Assembly: GCF_017565305.1 (NCBI RefSeq)
Contig: NZ_JAGEKP010000017.1
Coordinates: 62,001 to 126,000 of the forward strand
Direction: 5' to 3'
Length of the DNA stretch: 64,000 bases
From: Leifsonia sp. TF02-11
Lineage (GTDB): Bacteria > Actinomycetota > Actinomycetes > Actinomycetales > Microbacteriaceae
In this document: in pieces, positions 50,044-58,095 of the stretch
How positions within the stretch are numbered: position 1 is the first letter of the stretch
How the letters are laid out: the number at the start of each line of letters is the position of its first letter
The notes under the pieces: generated by a model
What the model was told of the DNA's origin: nothing
Seen by the model: the letters and a program-made list of their open reading frames with translations, nothing else
The model's database searches: none
Made by a program: the position numbers and the translations under genes

Positions 50044-50676
50044 GTGTCAGACAAGGACTCGAACTGGAGATTCGCCGACGACGTGATCGTCGAGAGCGAG
50101 GTCATCACTCGGGCACGCCAGCAGTCCCTCGAGCTGGGCGTCGAACCCATCGCCCCGAGCACGGGCGCGCAGGCGGCTGTCGTGGTCGCGGCGACGGCCG
50201 CAGAGAACATCGTCGAGATCGGCACAGGAGTCGGGGTGTCGGGACTGTGGCTGCTCACCGGGGGGACGCAGGCGCAGCTGACCAGCATCGACGTCGAGGT
50301 CGACCACCAGCAGCACGCGCGCACCTTCTTCACCGAGGCGGGGATCGCGGCCAACCGGGTGCGGCTCATCACCGGGCGCGCACTGGACGTGCTCCCGAGG
50401 ATGAACGAGAACTCCTACGACATCGTCTTCGTCGACGCCGATCCGCAGTCGGTCATCGAGTACGTCGAGCACGGCCTCCGGCTGGTCCGGCCGGGCGGCA
50501 CGGTGCTGGTCGCCCGCGCCCTCTGGCGCGGCAGGGTCGCCGACCCGGCCGCGCGCGATCCGCTCTCCACCGGCTACCGCACGCTGATCACCGAGACCGC
50601 CGGCTCCGGCGCGGTCATCAGCGCGCTGTCCCCCGCCGGCGACGGGCTGCTCCAGCTCACCAAGCTCACGCCGTAG
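50044..50676 (+). CDS. O-methyltransferase family protein
   Basis: A 210-residue SAM-dependent methyltransferase of the Rv1220c/caffeoyl-CoA type. The SAM motif is ENIVEIGTGVGVSGLWLL and motif II is LTSIDVEVDHQQHAR. The metal/SAM strand is YDIVFVDADPQSVIEYVEHG, and GGTVLVARALWRGRVADP follows. Substrate unknown. The GTG at 50044 has GGGAG upstream; a TATCCT -10 lies at 50013-50018, giving a leader of about 20 bases. In mycobacteria sigE, rseA and htrA stand between this gene and tatB; none is here. Confidence 0.9.
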   Translation: MSDKDSNWRFADDVIVESEVITRARQQSLELGVEPIAPSTGAQAAVVVAATAAENIVEIGTGVGVSGLWLLTGGTQAQLTSIDVEVDHQQHARTFFTEAGIAANRVRLITGRALDVLPRMNENSYDIVFVDADPQSVIEYVEHGLRLVRPGGTVLVARALWRGRVADPAARDPLSTGYRTLITETAGSGAVISALSPAGDGLLQLTKLTP

Positions 50677-50693
50677 ATCCACGCCCGAAAACG

Positions 50694-50727
50694 GAGAAGA
50701 GGCCCCGATCGCTCGGGGCCTCTTCTC
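50694..50727. terminator. Bidirectional terminator hairpin
   Basis: A perfect 15-bp stem (GAGAAGAGGCCCCGA and its complement) with a TCGC loop, between the convergent O-methyltransferase and DUF3117 genes. It has no T-run. Confidence 0.75.
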
Positions 50728-50740
50728 ATCGGGTCGATCG

Positions 50741-50914
50741 TCAGGAGGCGCTCACGACGCTCGCGAGAGCGTCGTGGAGCTCCTTGGCCTCCGCGTCATT
50801 GACGGAGACGACCAGACGTCCCCCACCTTCGAGCGGCACCCGCACGATGATGAGCCGTCCCTCCTTCACAGCCTCCATCGGCCCGTCCCCGGTCCTCGGC
50901 TTCATGGCCGCCAT
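50741..50914 (-). CDS. DUF3117 small conserved protein
   Basis: A 57-residue DUF3117 protein. It is recognised by MAAMKPRTGDGPMEAVKEGR and VRVPLEGGGRLVVSVNDAEA. It is nearly invariant in actinobacteria, with unknown role. The start ATG has AAGGGGAG at good spacing. The promoter region contains a GATAAT -10 inside an inverted repeat, so expression is probably controlled. Confidence 0.92.
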   Translation of the reverse strand: MAAMKPRTGDGPMEAVKEGRLIIVRVPLEGGGRLVVSVNDAEAKELHDALASVVSAS

Positions 50915-50930
50915 GCAGCTCCCCTTTCGT

Positions 50931-50957
50931 GGATGTCTCCCCTATTATCCGACATCC
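50931..50957 (-). promoter_or_regulatory. Operator-like inverted repeat over the DUF3117 promoter
   Basis: GGATGTC (50931-50937) and GACATCC (50951-50957), 13 bases apart. The -10 hexamer GATAAT (minus strand, 50944-50949) lies between them. The geometry suits a dimeric repressor that blocks the -10. Confidence 0.5.
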
Positions 50958-50982
50958 GGGGCAGGCGGGGGAAATCGCCCGT

Positions 50983-53900
50983 CTACCCCTGGGGGTGCGT
51001 GGGCCGCCCGTCGTCACCGTTCCCGCCGTGTCGGCGCCGGCGGACCGACACCGTGATCACACCGGCGACGATCAGCGCAGCGGCCAGTGCGATCGCGCCG
51101 ATCGACACCACGGAACCCGTGCCCGCCAGCGGTGTGCCCGTCGTCCCCGTCTCGGGCGGCGGCGTCGGGGTCGGGGTCGGCGGAATCGGGGCGGTGGTGT
51201 CGACGAGCACGGTCACCGGCGGGGTCGTCACCGGCCCTCCACCCGGCCCCGTCGCCGTCCCCGTCGCCGTGTTCTGGATCGGCGACCCGGTCAGGTCGGC
51301 CTCCACGACGACGTAGGCGGCGGTGCAGACGACCGTCGCGCCCGGCAGGAGCGAGGCGGCGTCCGGCGGGCACACCGGCGTCGGCGCCGTGCCTGCGCCG
51401 GTGAAGATGGTCTCCGCCACGGTCGCAGCGGTCAGCGTCACGTTACCGGTGTTGGTGAGCGTGTACCGGTAGAGGATGGTCTGCCCGGCCGTCGCCACCG
51501 AGGTCGGATCGGCGGACTTGAGCAGCGTCAACGCCGGAGCGGGTGTCGCCGGGATCGTCGTCGACGAGTCGTTGGAGGTGACGGTGCTCTCGTCGGGCGC
51601 GATTCCGGTCGCCGTGGCCGTGTTCGTCACGTGCCCCGCATCGATGTCGGTCTGGGTGAGGGTGTACGTCGCCGTGCAGGTCGCCTGTTCGCCCGGGGCG
51701 AGTACACCGGGCGGGCAGGTGGCGACGGGCGCCGGCCCGCTGCCGGAGAACACCGTCTCCTGGATGGCCAGGGCGCCGACGTTCACGTTCCCCGTGTTGG
51801 TCACCACGAAGGAATAGGTGATGAGCTGGCCCGCGACGAACTGCGCGGGGCCGCTCGGGCTCGCCGACTTGACGAGCGAGAGCGCGGGCGCCGTGCCGAG
51901 CGGAGTCGTCGTGCTCGCCGGTGGCGAGGTCACGGTCGAGGCGTCGGGCGCCGTCCCGGTCGCGGTGGCGTTGTTGACGACCCTCCCCACGTCGATGTCG
52001 GCCTGGGTCACGGTGTAGGTCGCGGTCGCCGTCGCGGACTGCCCCGGGGTGAGCACGCCGTCGGCGCCCGGCCAGGTGAACACCCGCGCGGGCAGCCCGG
52101 CCAGCTGATCCGTGATCTCGACCCCCGTGAGCGTCGTGTTCCCCGTGTTCGTCACGGTGAACGTGTAGACGATCGGGTCGCCGACCGCGGCGGGGTGGTG
52201 GATGCCGGAGGCGTTCGCCGCCTTGGTCAGCGCAATGGCCGGGGCGCGAGGGATCGGCGTGTCGGTGTCCGCCGTGTTCGAGGGCGTGTTCGCCCCCTGC
52301 GGCGTCGTCCCGTTCGCGATGGCCTCGTTCGCCACGTGGCCCGCGTCGATGTCGGCCTGCGTGATCGGGTAGGTCACCGTCGCGGTCGCCTGCCCGTTCG
52401 GCGCGAGGACGCCCGCGGTGCCCGGCCAGGTGTAGGCGATCGCCGGGAGACCGGGCAGGAGGTCCGTGATCGCGACGCTGCTCAGGGTGACGTTGCCGGT
52501 GTTGGTGATCGTGAAGGAGAACGTGATCGGGTTGCCGACGGCCGCGGGGGTCGAGAACGCGGGCGCGGCCGCCTTGGTCAGCGCCAGAGCCGGAGCCGGC
52601 GCCAGCGGAGTCACGGTGGACTGCGGAGCGGAGTCGACCGGGGGCCCGATGGGCGGGGTCCCGCTGGCCGTCGCGGTGTTCCGCACGCTGCCGGCGTCGA
52701 TGTCCGACTGCAGCACGGAGTACGTCGCCGTCGCGGTCGCGGATTCCCCGGGCGCCAGGGTGCCGGCGACGCCCGGCCAGGTATAGGCGATCGTCCCGAG
52801 TCCCGCCAGCTGGTCGGCGATGCTGACGCCCGTCAGCGTCACGTTGCCGGTGTTCTTGATCGTGAAGTTGTACACGATCGGATTGCCGGGCCTGGCGGGG
52901 TTCGCCACACCGGATGCGTCCGCTGTCTTGACGAGGTCGATCGCCGGAGCGGCCGAGCCCGAGATCACCGCGTCGGAGGTGTCCGTGACCGCTGGGCCGG
53001 TCGGCGGCGTGCCCGTGACCTCGGCCGTGTTGGTGACGTGGCCCGCGTTCACGTCGGCTTGCGTGATCGTGTACGTGCCGGTGCACGTCATCGATGCACC
53101 CGCGGCCAGGGTCGTCGCCGGACAGGACGCGACAGGAGGCGGACCGGTGCCGGAGAACGTCGTCTCGGAGACGGCGATCGACGTGAGCGGAACGTTCCCC
53201 GTGTTCGTCACCAGGAACGAGTACGCCACCGGTCCGCCCACGACGAACTGCGACGGGTCGGTGAGGTTCGTCGACTTGACCAGCGAGATGGCCGGCGCGT
53301 CCGGCGTGGTGAACACCACCGTGCTGCTTCCCGGTGTCAGCAGGCCGTCGAGGGTGCCGATGTTCGACGGGCCGTTGGTGAACGTTCCCGCCACGGCCGA
53401 CGTGACCGGAACGGTGAACGTGCAGGAGGCCATTCCCTCGGCGAGGTTGCCGATGCCCGTGATCTGTGTGCCGTTGATCGTCGCGACCCCGGCCGGGCAG
53501 TCGGTCGTTGCCGGGCCAGAGAAGACCAGGCCGGTGGGCAGCGTGTCGGAGAAGGTCCAGCCGTCCTTCGCCGCCAGCTCGTCGGTGTTGGTGATCGTGA
53601 AGGTCAGCGTGGAGTTCTGCCCGGCGGGGAGGGTCGACGGCGAGAACTCCTTGTCCAGTTGCGGGGTGGCGTCGACGATCGTGGGGTCGTCGAACCCGGA
53701 ATCGTTGCCGCGGAACGCTCCCGTCGCGTTGTAGAGCTGGATGCCGAGGCTGGTGACGCCCGCGGGCATGCGGAAGCCCGCCGAGTTCAGCTTGGCGATG
53801 TGATAGGTATGGCCGCCGGTCGTGATGACCCGCGCCGCCGCGTCCGTGCACGGGTTCAGCCCGCTCGCGAGGGTGGCGATCGTCCCGCCGCCGGTGCCGG

Positions 53901-54582
53901 GCGCCGGGCCGGACCCGGTCTGGTTCTGGATGAGGTTGAACGTCAGCGATGGATCGACACGCCCGAGGCCCGGACCTTCCGACACGCAGTTCGCAGCGCC
54001 GTAGATCGCGCTGATCTGGTAGAAGTGGCCTGGCACGATCGTTCCGGTGATCGGCTGTGCGGTCTGGAACTGGACTCCCGGCCCCGGATTGACGCCGCCG
54101 TTGGAGTAGGCCGACAGGATCTGGTTCGTCTGCGCCGTGGCGAGCGCCTCGCCGCGGTAGAGACCGATCGCGGTCGCCATGCCCTGCAGGAACGACCACG
54201 CGGTCGCGTCGCATCCCGAGTCGATGCCCGTCACGACCGCATTGCGCGGGGTGCTCGAGCGGAGGATCCAGCCGTTGCACTGGTTGCCCGTCGGCGCCCA
54301 CGCCGGGCTCGTCACATAGGTCGAGTTGCCAGCCGCCGGGCCGCCGGTGTACTGGCCGATCCGGATACCGTTGGTCGCCGTCTGGTTCTGGAAGTTCTCG
54401 TAGAAGACGGGCGTGGGAAGCGCTCTCGGGACGCCGGGGATCGCATCGGCTGCCGAAACGGCACCGGCCACACCGAGAATCCCGAGTGCGAGCGCCGTGG
54501 TCGCCGCGACGACGCGGCGCAGGACCGATCGCGCGTCGCTTCCGCGACGTGTGGAGTCGAGCGCGTCCCCTTCTCGACCCAT
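50983..54582 (-). CDS. Large repeat surface protein with LAXTG sorting signal
   Basis: A 1199-residue exported protein. The signal peptide covers about residues 1-46 (VVAATTALALGILGVAGAVS). A unique N-terminal domain (about 47-300, four to six Cys) reads like a carbohydrate- or protein-binding beta domain. A DUF11-like module follows (about 306-425; STLTFTITNTDELAAKDGWT). Six tandem modules of about 117 residues span about 426-1131, each with VTNTGNVxLT, a TxxDIDAG segment and a TATATG segment (DUF7507-like). The end is a Pro/Thr linker, LAGTG, a helix and RRRR, the class E sortase (LAXTG) layout. It probably anchors to the wall and displays an N-terminal head on a stalk. ATG 54582 follows GAGG. 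Confidence 0.88.
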   Translation of the reverse strand: MGREGDALDSTRRGSDARSVLRRVVAATTALALGILGVAGAVSAADAIPGVPRALPTPVFYENFQNQTATNGIRIGQYTGGPAAGNSTYVTSPAWAPTGNQCNGWILRSSTPRNAVVTGIDSGCDATAWSFLQGMATAIGLYRGEALATAQTNQILSAYSNGGVNPGPGVQFQTAQPITGTIVPGHFYQISAIYGAANCVSEGPGLGRVDPSLTFNLIQNQTGSGPAPGTGGGTIATLASGLNPCTDAAARVITTGGHTYHIAKLNSAGFRMPAGVTSLGIQLYNATGAFRGNDSGFDDPTIVDATPQLDKEFSPSTLPAGQNSTLTFTITNTDELAAKDGWTFSDTLPTGLVFSGPATTDCPAGVATINGTQITGIGNLAEGMASCTFTVPVTSAVAGTFTNGPSNIGTLDGLLTPGSSTVVFTTPDAPAISLVKSTNLTDPSQFVVGGPVAYSFLVTNTGNVPLTSIAVSETTFSGTGPPPVASCPATTLAAGASMTCTGTYTITQADVNAGHVTNTAEVTGTPPTGPAVTDTSDAVISGSAAPAIDLVKTADASGVANPARPGNPIVYNFTIKNTGNVTLTGVSIADQLAGLGTIAYTWPGVAGTLAPGESATATATYSVLQSDIDAGSVRNTATASGTPPIGPPVDSAPQSTVTPLAPAPALALTKAAAPAFSTPAAVGNPITFSFTITNTGNVTLSSVAITDLLPGLPAIAYTWPGTAGVLAPNGQATATVTYPITQADIDAGHVANEAIANGTTPQGANTPSNTADTDTPIPRAPAIALTKAANASGIHHPAAVGDPIVYTFTVTNTGNTTLTGVEITDQLAGLPARVFTWPGADGVLTPGQSATATATYTVTQADIDVGRVVNNATATGTAPDASTVTSPPASTTTPLGTAPALSLVKSASPSGPAQFVAGQLITYSFVVTNTGNVNVGALAIQETVFSGSGPAPVATCPPGVLAPGEQATCTATYTLTQTDIDAGHVTNTATATGIAPDESTVTSNDSSTTIPATPAPALTLLKSADPTSVATAGQTILYRYTLTNTGNVTLTAATVAETIFTGAGTAPTPVCPPDAASLLPGATVVCTAAYVVVEADLTGSPIQNTATGTATGPGGGPVTTPPVTVLVDTTAPIPPTPTPTPPPETGTTGTPLAGTGSVVSIGAIALAAALIVAGVITVSVRRRRHGGNGDDGRPTHPQG

Positions 54583-54688
54583 GACGACCTCAGTGGCGAA
54601 CGCCTCTCGTGGAGTTGCTCACGCCAAGGGACCATAGACCCATCGGTTCACCGCGACAAGAGCCGACCCGCGAAATCGCCCCGGATGA

Positions 54689-55933
54689 TCACGGCGGCGA
54701 CCAGTCGGCGCCGTCGACACCCCAGCAGATCGCGATCCAGCCCACCTGCAACGCGAGGAAGAGCACGACGATCGCCACCCGGTACACGCGGCTCTTCGGC
54801 ATCGCCACGACGCCCAGCAGCGGGAACAGCGGCATCAGGATGCGGAAGGTGCTCGACTGCGGGAAGAACACCGCGAGCAGATAGAGCGAGTAGGCGACGA
54901 TCCAGAACCGCAGGTCCACGCCGAGCCGGCGCACGGGGGGCGAGAACAGCAGCACGGCGAAGACCGCCACGATGAGCACCATGGCCGCGATGCCGACCCA
55001 GCCGGGGATGCCCAGCATCACCTTCGCCCACCAGTCGGCGCCCTGGAACCACGGCGTGAACGGGACCAGGTGGGTGTGGCCGATGTAGGGCGCGCGCCAC
55101 GCCAGCTCGGTGTCGGTGTAGGCGGTAAGCGAGCCGGTGGCCACCGCCGCGATGGCAGGCCAGGCGAGCCCCGCGACCGCGCTGAACACCGCCAGTGCCG
55201 CGCTCAGCATCTGCTCCCGGATCGGGAAGGGCTCCCGTTTCCTGCGCACCCAGCGATAGACCACGTGCAGACCGACGGCCAGGGCGAAGGCGAGACCGCT
55301 CGGGCGTGTGAACGCCATCACCAGGACCACGGGGAACAGCCAGCCGTACCGCCGTTCCACGAGCAGCAGCAGCGCCGTCGTCAGGAGCAGGAGGTAGAAC
55401 GACTCGGCGTAGGCCAGCTGGAACAGCGGGGAGACCGGGGCGACGCAGAACAGCACGACCGCGAACAGACTGGTCGAGGCGCCGAGCCCGACGCGCAGCA
55501 TCAGCCGGTAGAAGACGAGCGCAGCACCTGCCGCACACGCGAACGAGACGAGAACGGCGGCCGGCGACCACGGCAGCCGCGTGACGAACATGACGGCGTC
55601 GACCAGCCACGGGTAGCCGGGCAGGAACGCCCAGGCGTTCTCGGTCACGTGGCCGTCGCTCATCGGCAGTGTCGCCGGGTATCCCCAGCCGGCGACGATG
55701 TTGTACCAGAGCCCGTCCCAGATGGTCGCGTACGAGAAGTAGTCCGGGTGCGCGCCCGTCCAGGGGTTCTTGCCCTGGTTCGCCGCGAAGATCAGCAGGA
55801 TGACGGTCGTGACGACCCTGCTGGCGAGGAAGATCGCGAGGACCCGCACCCACCACCGCGACCACCAGAGGATGGCGGGAGGGGCGACGGCCTCCTCCTC
55901 CTCAGCGGGAGCCGGAACCGCTGAGCCAGGCAC
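54689..55933 (-). CDS. PIG-V-like membrane mannosyltransferase
   Basis: A 414-residue polytopic protein (about ten helices) of the COG5542/PIG-V-like GT-C group. The signature is IWDGLWYNIVAGWGYP near residue 90, with the catalytic-type Asp on the first outer loop. LAYAESFYLLLLTTALLL and AFTRPSGLAFALA match the family. These enzymes move mannose from a polyprenyl-phosphate carrier onto envelope glycolipids or proteins. The GTG at 55933 with GGAGGCGGG upstream is chosen; the basic Ser/Arg-rich reading before it is dapE in another frame. It overlaps dapE by 32 bases, so it is probably in the dapE operon. Confidence 0.83.
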   Translation of the reverse strand: MPGSAVPAPAEEEEAVAPPAILWWSRWWVRVLAIFLASRVVTTVILLIFAANQGKNPWTGAHPDYFSYATIWDGLWYNIVAGWGYPATLPMSDGHVTENAWAFLPGYPWLVDAVMFVTRLPWSPAAVLVSFACAAGAALVFYRLMLRVGLGASTSLFAVVLFCVAPVSPLFQLAYAESFYLLLLTTALLLLVERRYGWLFPVVLVMAFTRPSGLAFALAVGLHVVYRWVRRKREPFPIREQMLSAALAVFSAVAGLAWPAIAAVATGSLTAYTDTELAWRAPYIGHTHLVPFTPWFQGADWWAKVMLGIPGWVGIAAMVLIVAVFAVLLFSPPVRRLGVDLRFWIVAYSLYLLAVFFPQSSTFRILMPLFPLLGVVAMPKSRVYRVAIVVLFLALQVGWIAICWGVDGADWSPP

Positions 55934-56984
55934 GGAGACCCGCCTCCACCGAGACGATCTGCTCGACGTCGACCCGCTCGTCGTCGGCGTGCGCCTTGAG
56001 CGGGTCGCCGGGACCGTAGTTGACCGCGGGGATGCCGAGGGCGCTGAAGCGCGCGACATCGGTCCAGCCGTACTTGGGCTTCGCGACGCCGCCGACCGCG
56101 GCGACGAACTCCTGCGCGAGCGGGGCGTCGAGCCCGGGGCGCGCGCCGTCGGCCCGGTCGACCACGGTGATCTCGTAGCCGTCGAACAGCTCGTGCAGGT
56201 AGGCGATGGCCTCCTCCGAACTGCGCGACGGTGCGAACCGGTAGTTGACGTGCACCATCGCCTCGTCCGGGATGATGTTGCCGGCGACTCCGCCCGAGAT
56301 GCCGACGGCGTTGAGACCCTCGCGGTACACCAGCCCGTCGACCTCCACCTCGCGCGCGGTGTAGCCGGCGAGCAGATCGAGGACGGGCGCGATCTTGTGG
56401 ATGGCGTTGTCGCCGACCCAGCCGCGCGCCGAGTGTGCGCGCAGGCCGTAGGCGCGGACCTCCACGCGCAGGTTGCCGTTGCAGCCGCCCTCCACGACGC
56501 CGTTGCTCGGCTCGCCGAGGATGGCGAAGTCGCCGACGAAGAGGTCGGGCCGGTTGCGGGCCAGCCGGCCGAGACCGTTCAGCTCGGCGTTGACCTCCTC
56601 GTGGTCATACCACATCCAGGTCACGTCGATCGCGGGCTCGGTCAGCTCTGCCGCGAGCTTGAGCTGCACGGCGACGCCGGCCTTCATGTCGACGGTGCCC
56701 CGGCCCCAGAGGTACCGGACGCCGCCGTCCTCCTCGAAGCGGGTCGGGAGGTTGCCGTTGAGCGGGACCGTGTCGATGTGGCCCGCGATGAGTGCCCGGC
56801 GCTCGCGCCCGAGGTTCGTGCGCGCCACCACGGTGTCTCCGTCGCGGATGACCTCGAGGTGCGGCAGAGGCGAGAGAGCCTCGACGATGGCATCGGCGAG
56901 GGTCTTCTCGTCGCCGGAGACCGACTCGATGTCGCAGATCTGTCGCGTGAGGTCGATGGACGTGGCGCTGAGGTCGAGAGGCAC
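55902..56984 (-). CDS. dapE: Succinyl-diaminopimelate desuccinylase
   Basis: A 360-residue M20 metallopeptidase-fold enzyme that frees LL-diaminopimelate for lysine and peptidoglycan. The motifs are ALIAGHIDTVPLNG, LWGRGTVDMKAGVAVQL, MWYDHEEVNAELNGL and DFAILGEPSNGVVEGG; the di-zinc ligands are all present. The pairing with the divergent dapD supports desuccinylase over other M20 enzymes. The GTG at 56984 is six bases behind TAGATT on the minus strand. The message is therefore probably leaderless and shares promoter DNA with dapD. Confidence 0.93.
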   Translation of the reverse strand: MPLDLSATSIDLTRQICDIESVSGDEKTLADAIVEALSPLPHLEVIRDGDTVVARTNLGRERRALIAGHIDTVPLNGNLPTRFEEDGGVRYLWGRGTVDMKAGVAVQLKLAAELTEPAIDVTWMWYDHEEVNAELNGLGRLARNRPDLFVGDFAILGEPSNGVVEGGCNGNLRVEVRAYGLRAHSARGWVGDNAIHKIAPVLDLLAGYTAREVEVDGLVYREGLNAVGISGGVAGNIIPDEAMVHVNYRFAPSRSSEEAIAYLHELFDGYEITVVDRADGARPGLDAPLAQEFVAAVGGVAKPKYGWTDVARFSALGIPAVNYGPGDPLKAHADDERVDVEQIVSVEAGLRAWLSGSGSR

Positions 56985-57001
56985 GCTACTAATCTAGGGG
57001 C
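56985..57001. promoter_or_regulatory. Bidirectional leaderless promoter between dapE and dapD
   Basis: The whole gap is 17 bases. The plus strand has TAATCT (56990-56995), six bases, then ATG 57002. The minus strand has TAGATT (56996-56991), six bases, then GTG 56984. The two -10 hexamers overlap by five bases, so only one polymerase can open the site at a time. Any -35 must lie inside the opposite gene; none is clear. Confidence 0.6.
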
Positions 57002-58006
57002 ATGCCTTCCGACTTTCCTGACCAGTCCGTCGCGTCCGCCGACGCGGGCGCTGCCGACGCCCGCACCGCCTGGGGCTACGGCCTGGCGACGATCGCCGGC
57101 GACGGCACGGTGCTCGACACCTGGTTCCCCGAGCCGAGACTCGGCGGCATCCCCGCTGGCCGGGAGCGCTGGATCGCGCCGGCCGAGCTGGAGGAGCTCG
57201 CGGGCGACGACCCCCGCCGCAACGTGCGCGTCGACATCGTGACCGTGGAGGTCGACCTCGATGCGGCCCCGGCCTCCACCCCGGACGCCTATCTTCGACT
57301 GCACCTGCTGTCGCACCTCCTGGTGCGCCCCAACACGGTGAACCTCGACGGCGTCTTCGCTCATCTGCCGATCGTGGCCTGGACCAACGCAGGGCCGGTG
57401 CTCCCCGCCGACCTCGAGCGCCTGCGCCCACGGCTGCAGCGGGCCGGCATCCACGTGACCGGCATCGACAAGTTCCCGCGCCTGCTCGACTACGTGACGC
57501 CCGACCGCGTGCGCATCGCGGATGCCTCGCGCGTGCGGCTCGGCGCCCACCTCGCCCCCGGCACCACCGTGATGCACGAGGGCTTCGTCAACTTCAACGC
57601 GGGAACGCTCGGCTCCTCGATGGTCGAGGGCCGCATCTCGCAGGGCGTCGTCGTCGGCGACGGCTCCGACATCGGCGGCGGCGCCTCCATCATGGGCACG
57701 CTCTCGGGCGGAGGCACCCAGCGCGTCGCGATCGGCGAGCGCGCCCTGCTCGGAGCGAACTCCGGCATCGGCATCTCGATCGGAGACGACACGGTCGTCG
57801 AGGCCGGCCTCTACGTAACGGCCGGCACCAAGGTCGTGGTCGTCGACGGGCCGGTGACCGCCGACGGTCGCGCACAGACGGTGAAGGCCGTCGAGCTCTC
57901 CGGCGTCCCCGGCCTGCTGTTCCGCCGCAACTCGCTCACGGGCGCCGTCGAGGTGCTCCGGCGCGCCGGCAGCGGGGTCGAGCTGAACGCCGCGCTGCAC
58001 GCCTGA
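57002..58006 (+). CDS. dapD: Tetrahydrodipicolinate N-succinyltransferase
   Basis: A 334-residue actinobacterial-type DapD, which succinylates tetrahydrodipicolinate. The N-terminal domain has [20 protein letters not shown]. The left-handed beta-helix runs at about 170-285 with hexapeptide turns. It contains [38 protein letters not shown] and [18 protein letters not shown]. It matches mycobacterial DapD in length and motifs. The start is predicted leaderless. It is convergent with the dehydrogenase operon across a long palindrome. Confidence 0.95.
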   Translation: MPSDFPDQSVASADAGAADARTAWGYGLATIAGDGTVLDTWFPEPRLGGIPAGRERWIAPAELEELAGDDPRRNVRVDIVTVEVDLDAAPASTPDAYLRLHLLSHLLVRPNTVNLDGVFAHLPIVAWTNAGPVLPADLERLRPRLQRAGIHVTGIDKFPRLLDYVTPDRVRIADASRVRLGAHLAPGTTVMHEGFVNFNAGTLGSSMVEGRISQGVVVGDGSDIGGGASIMGTLSGGGTQRVAIGERALLGANSGIGISIGDDTVVEAGLYVTAGTKVVVVDGPVTADGRAQTVKAVELSGVPGLLFRRNSLTGAVEVLRRAGSGVELNAALHA

Positions 58007-58024
58007 GCGTCCCGGCGACAGCGC

Positions 58025-58081
58025 CGAGGGGCACGCAAACGCCCCTAAAACACGGTTTTAGGGGCGTTTGCGTGCCCTTCG
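58025..58081. repeat. Long palindrome, family A, copy 2
   Basis: Two 27-base arms and a 3-base loop (ACG), between convergent dapD and the dehydrogenase E2 gene. The base of the stem is CGAGGGGCACG/CGTGCCCTTCG, identical to the palindrome at 29556-29612 including the single G-U wobble. The tip arm differs: CAAACGCCCCTAAAAC. No T-run follows. Confidence 0.8.
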
Positions 58082-58095
58082 CGGTCGTTCGGTGC

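Noticed and set aside
50929-54975. A very long open frame on the plus strand, antisense to the surface protein
   Set aside because: Arg/Gly/Asp-rich translation with no domain, typical of the mirror frame of a high-GC gene. The minus strand has signal peptide, repeats and anchor.
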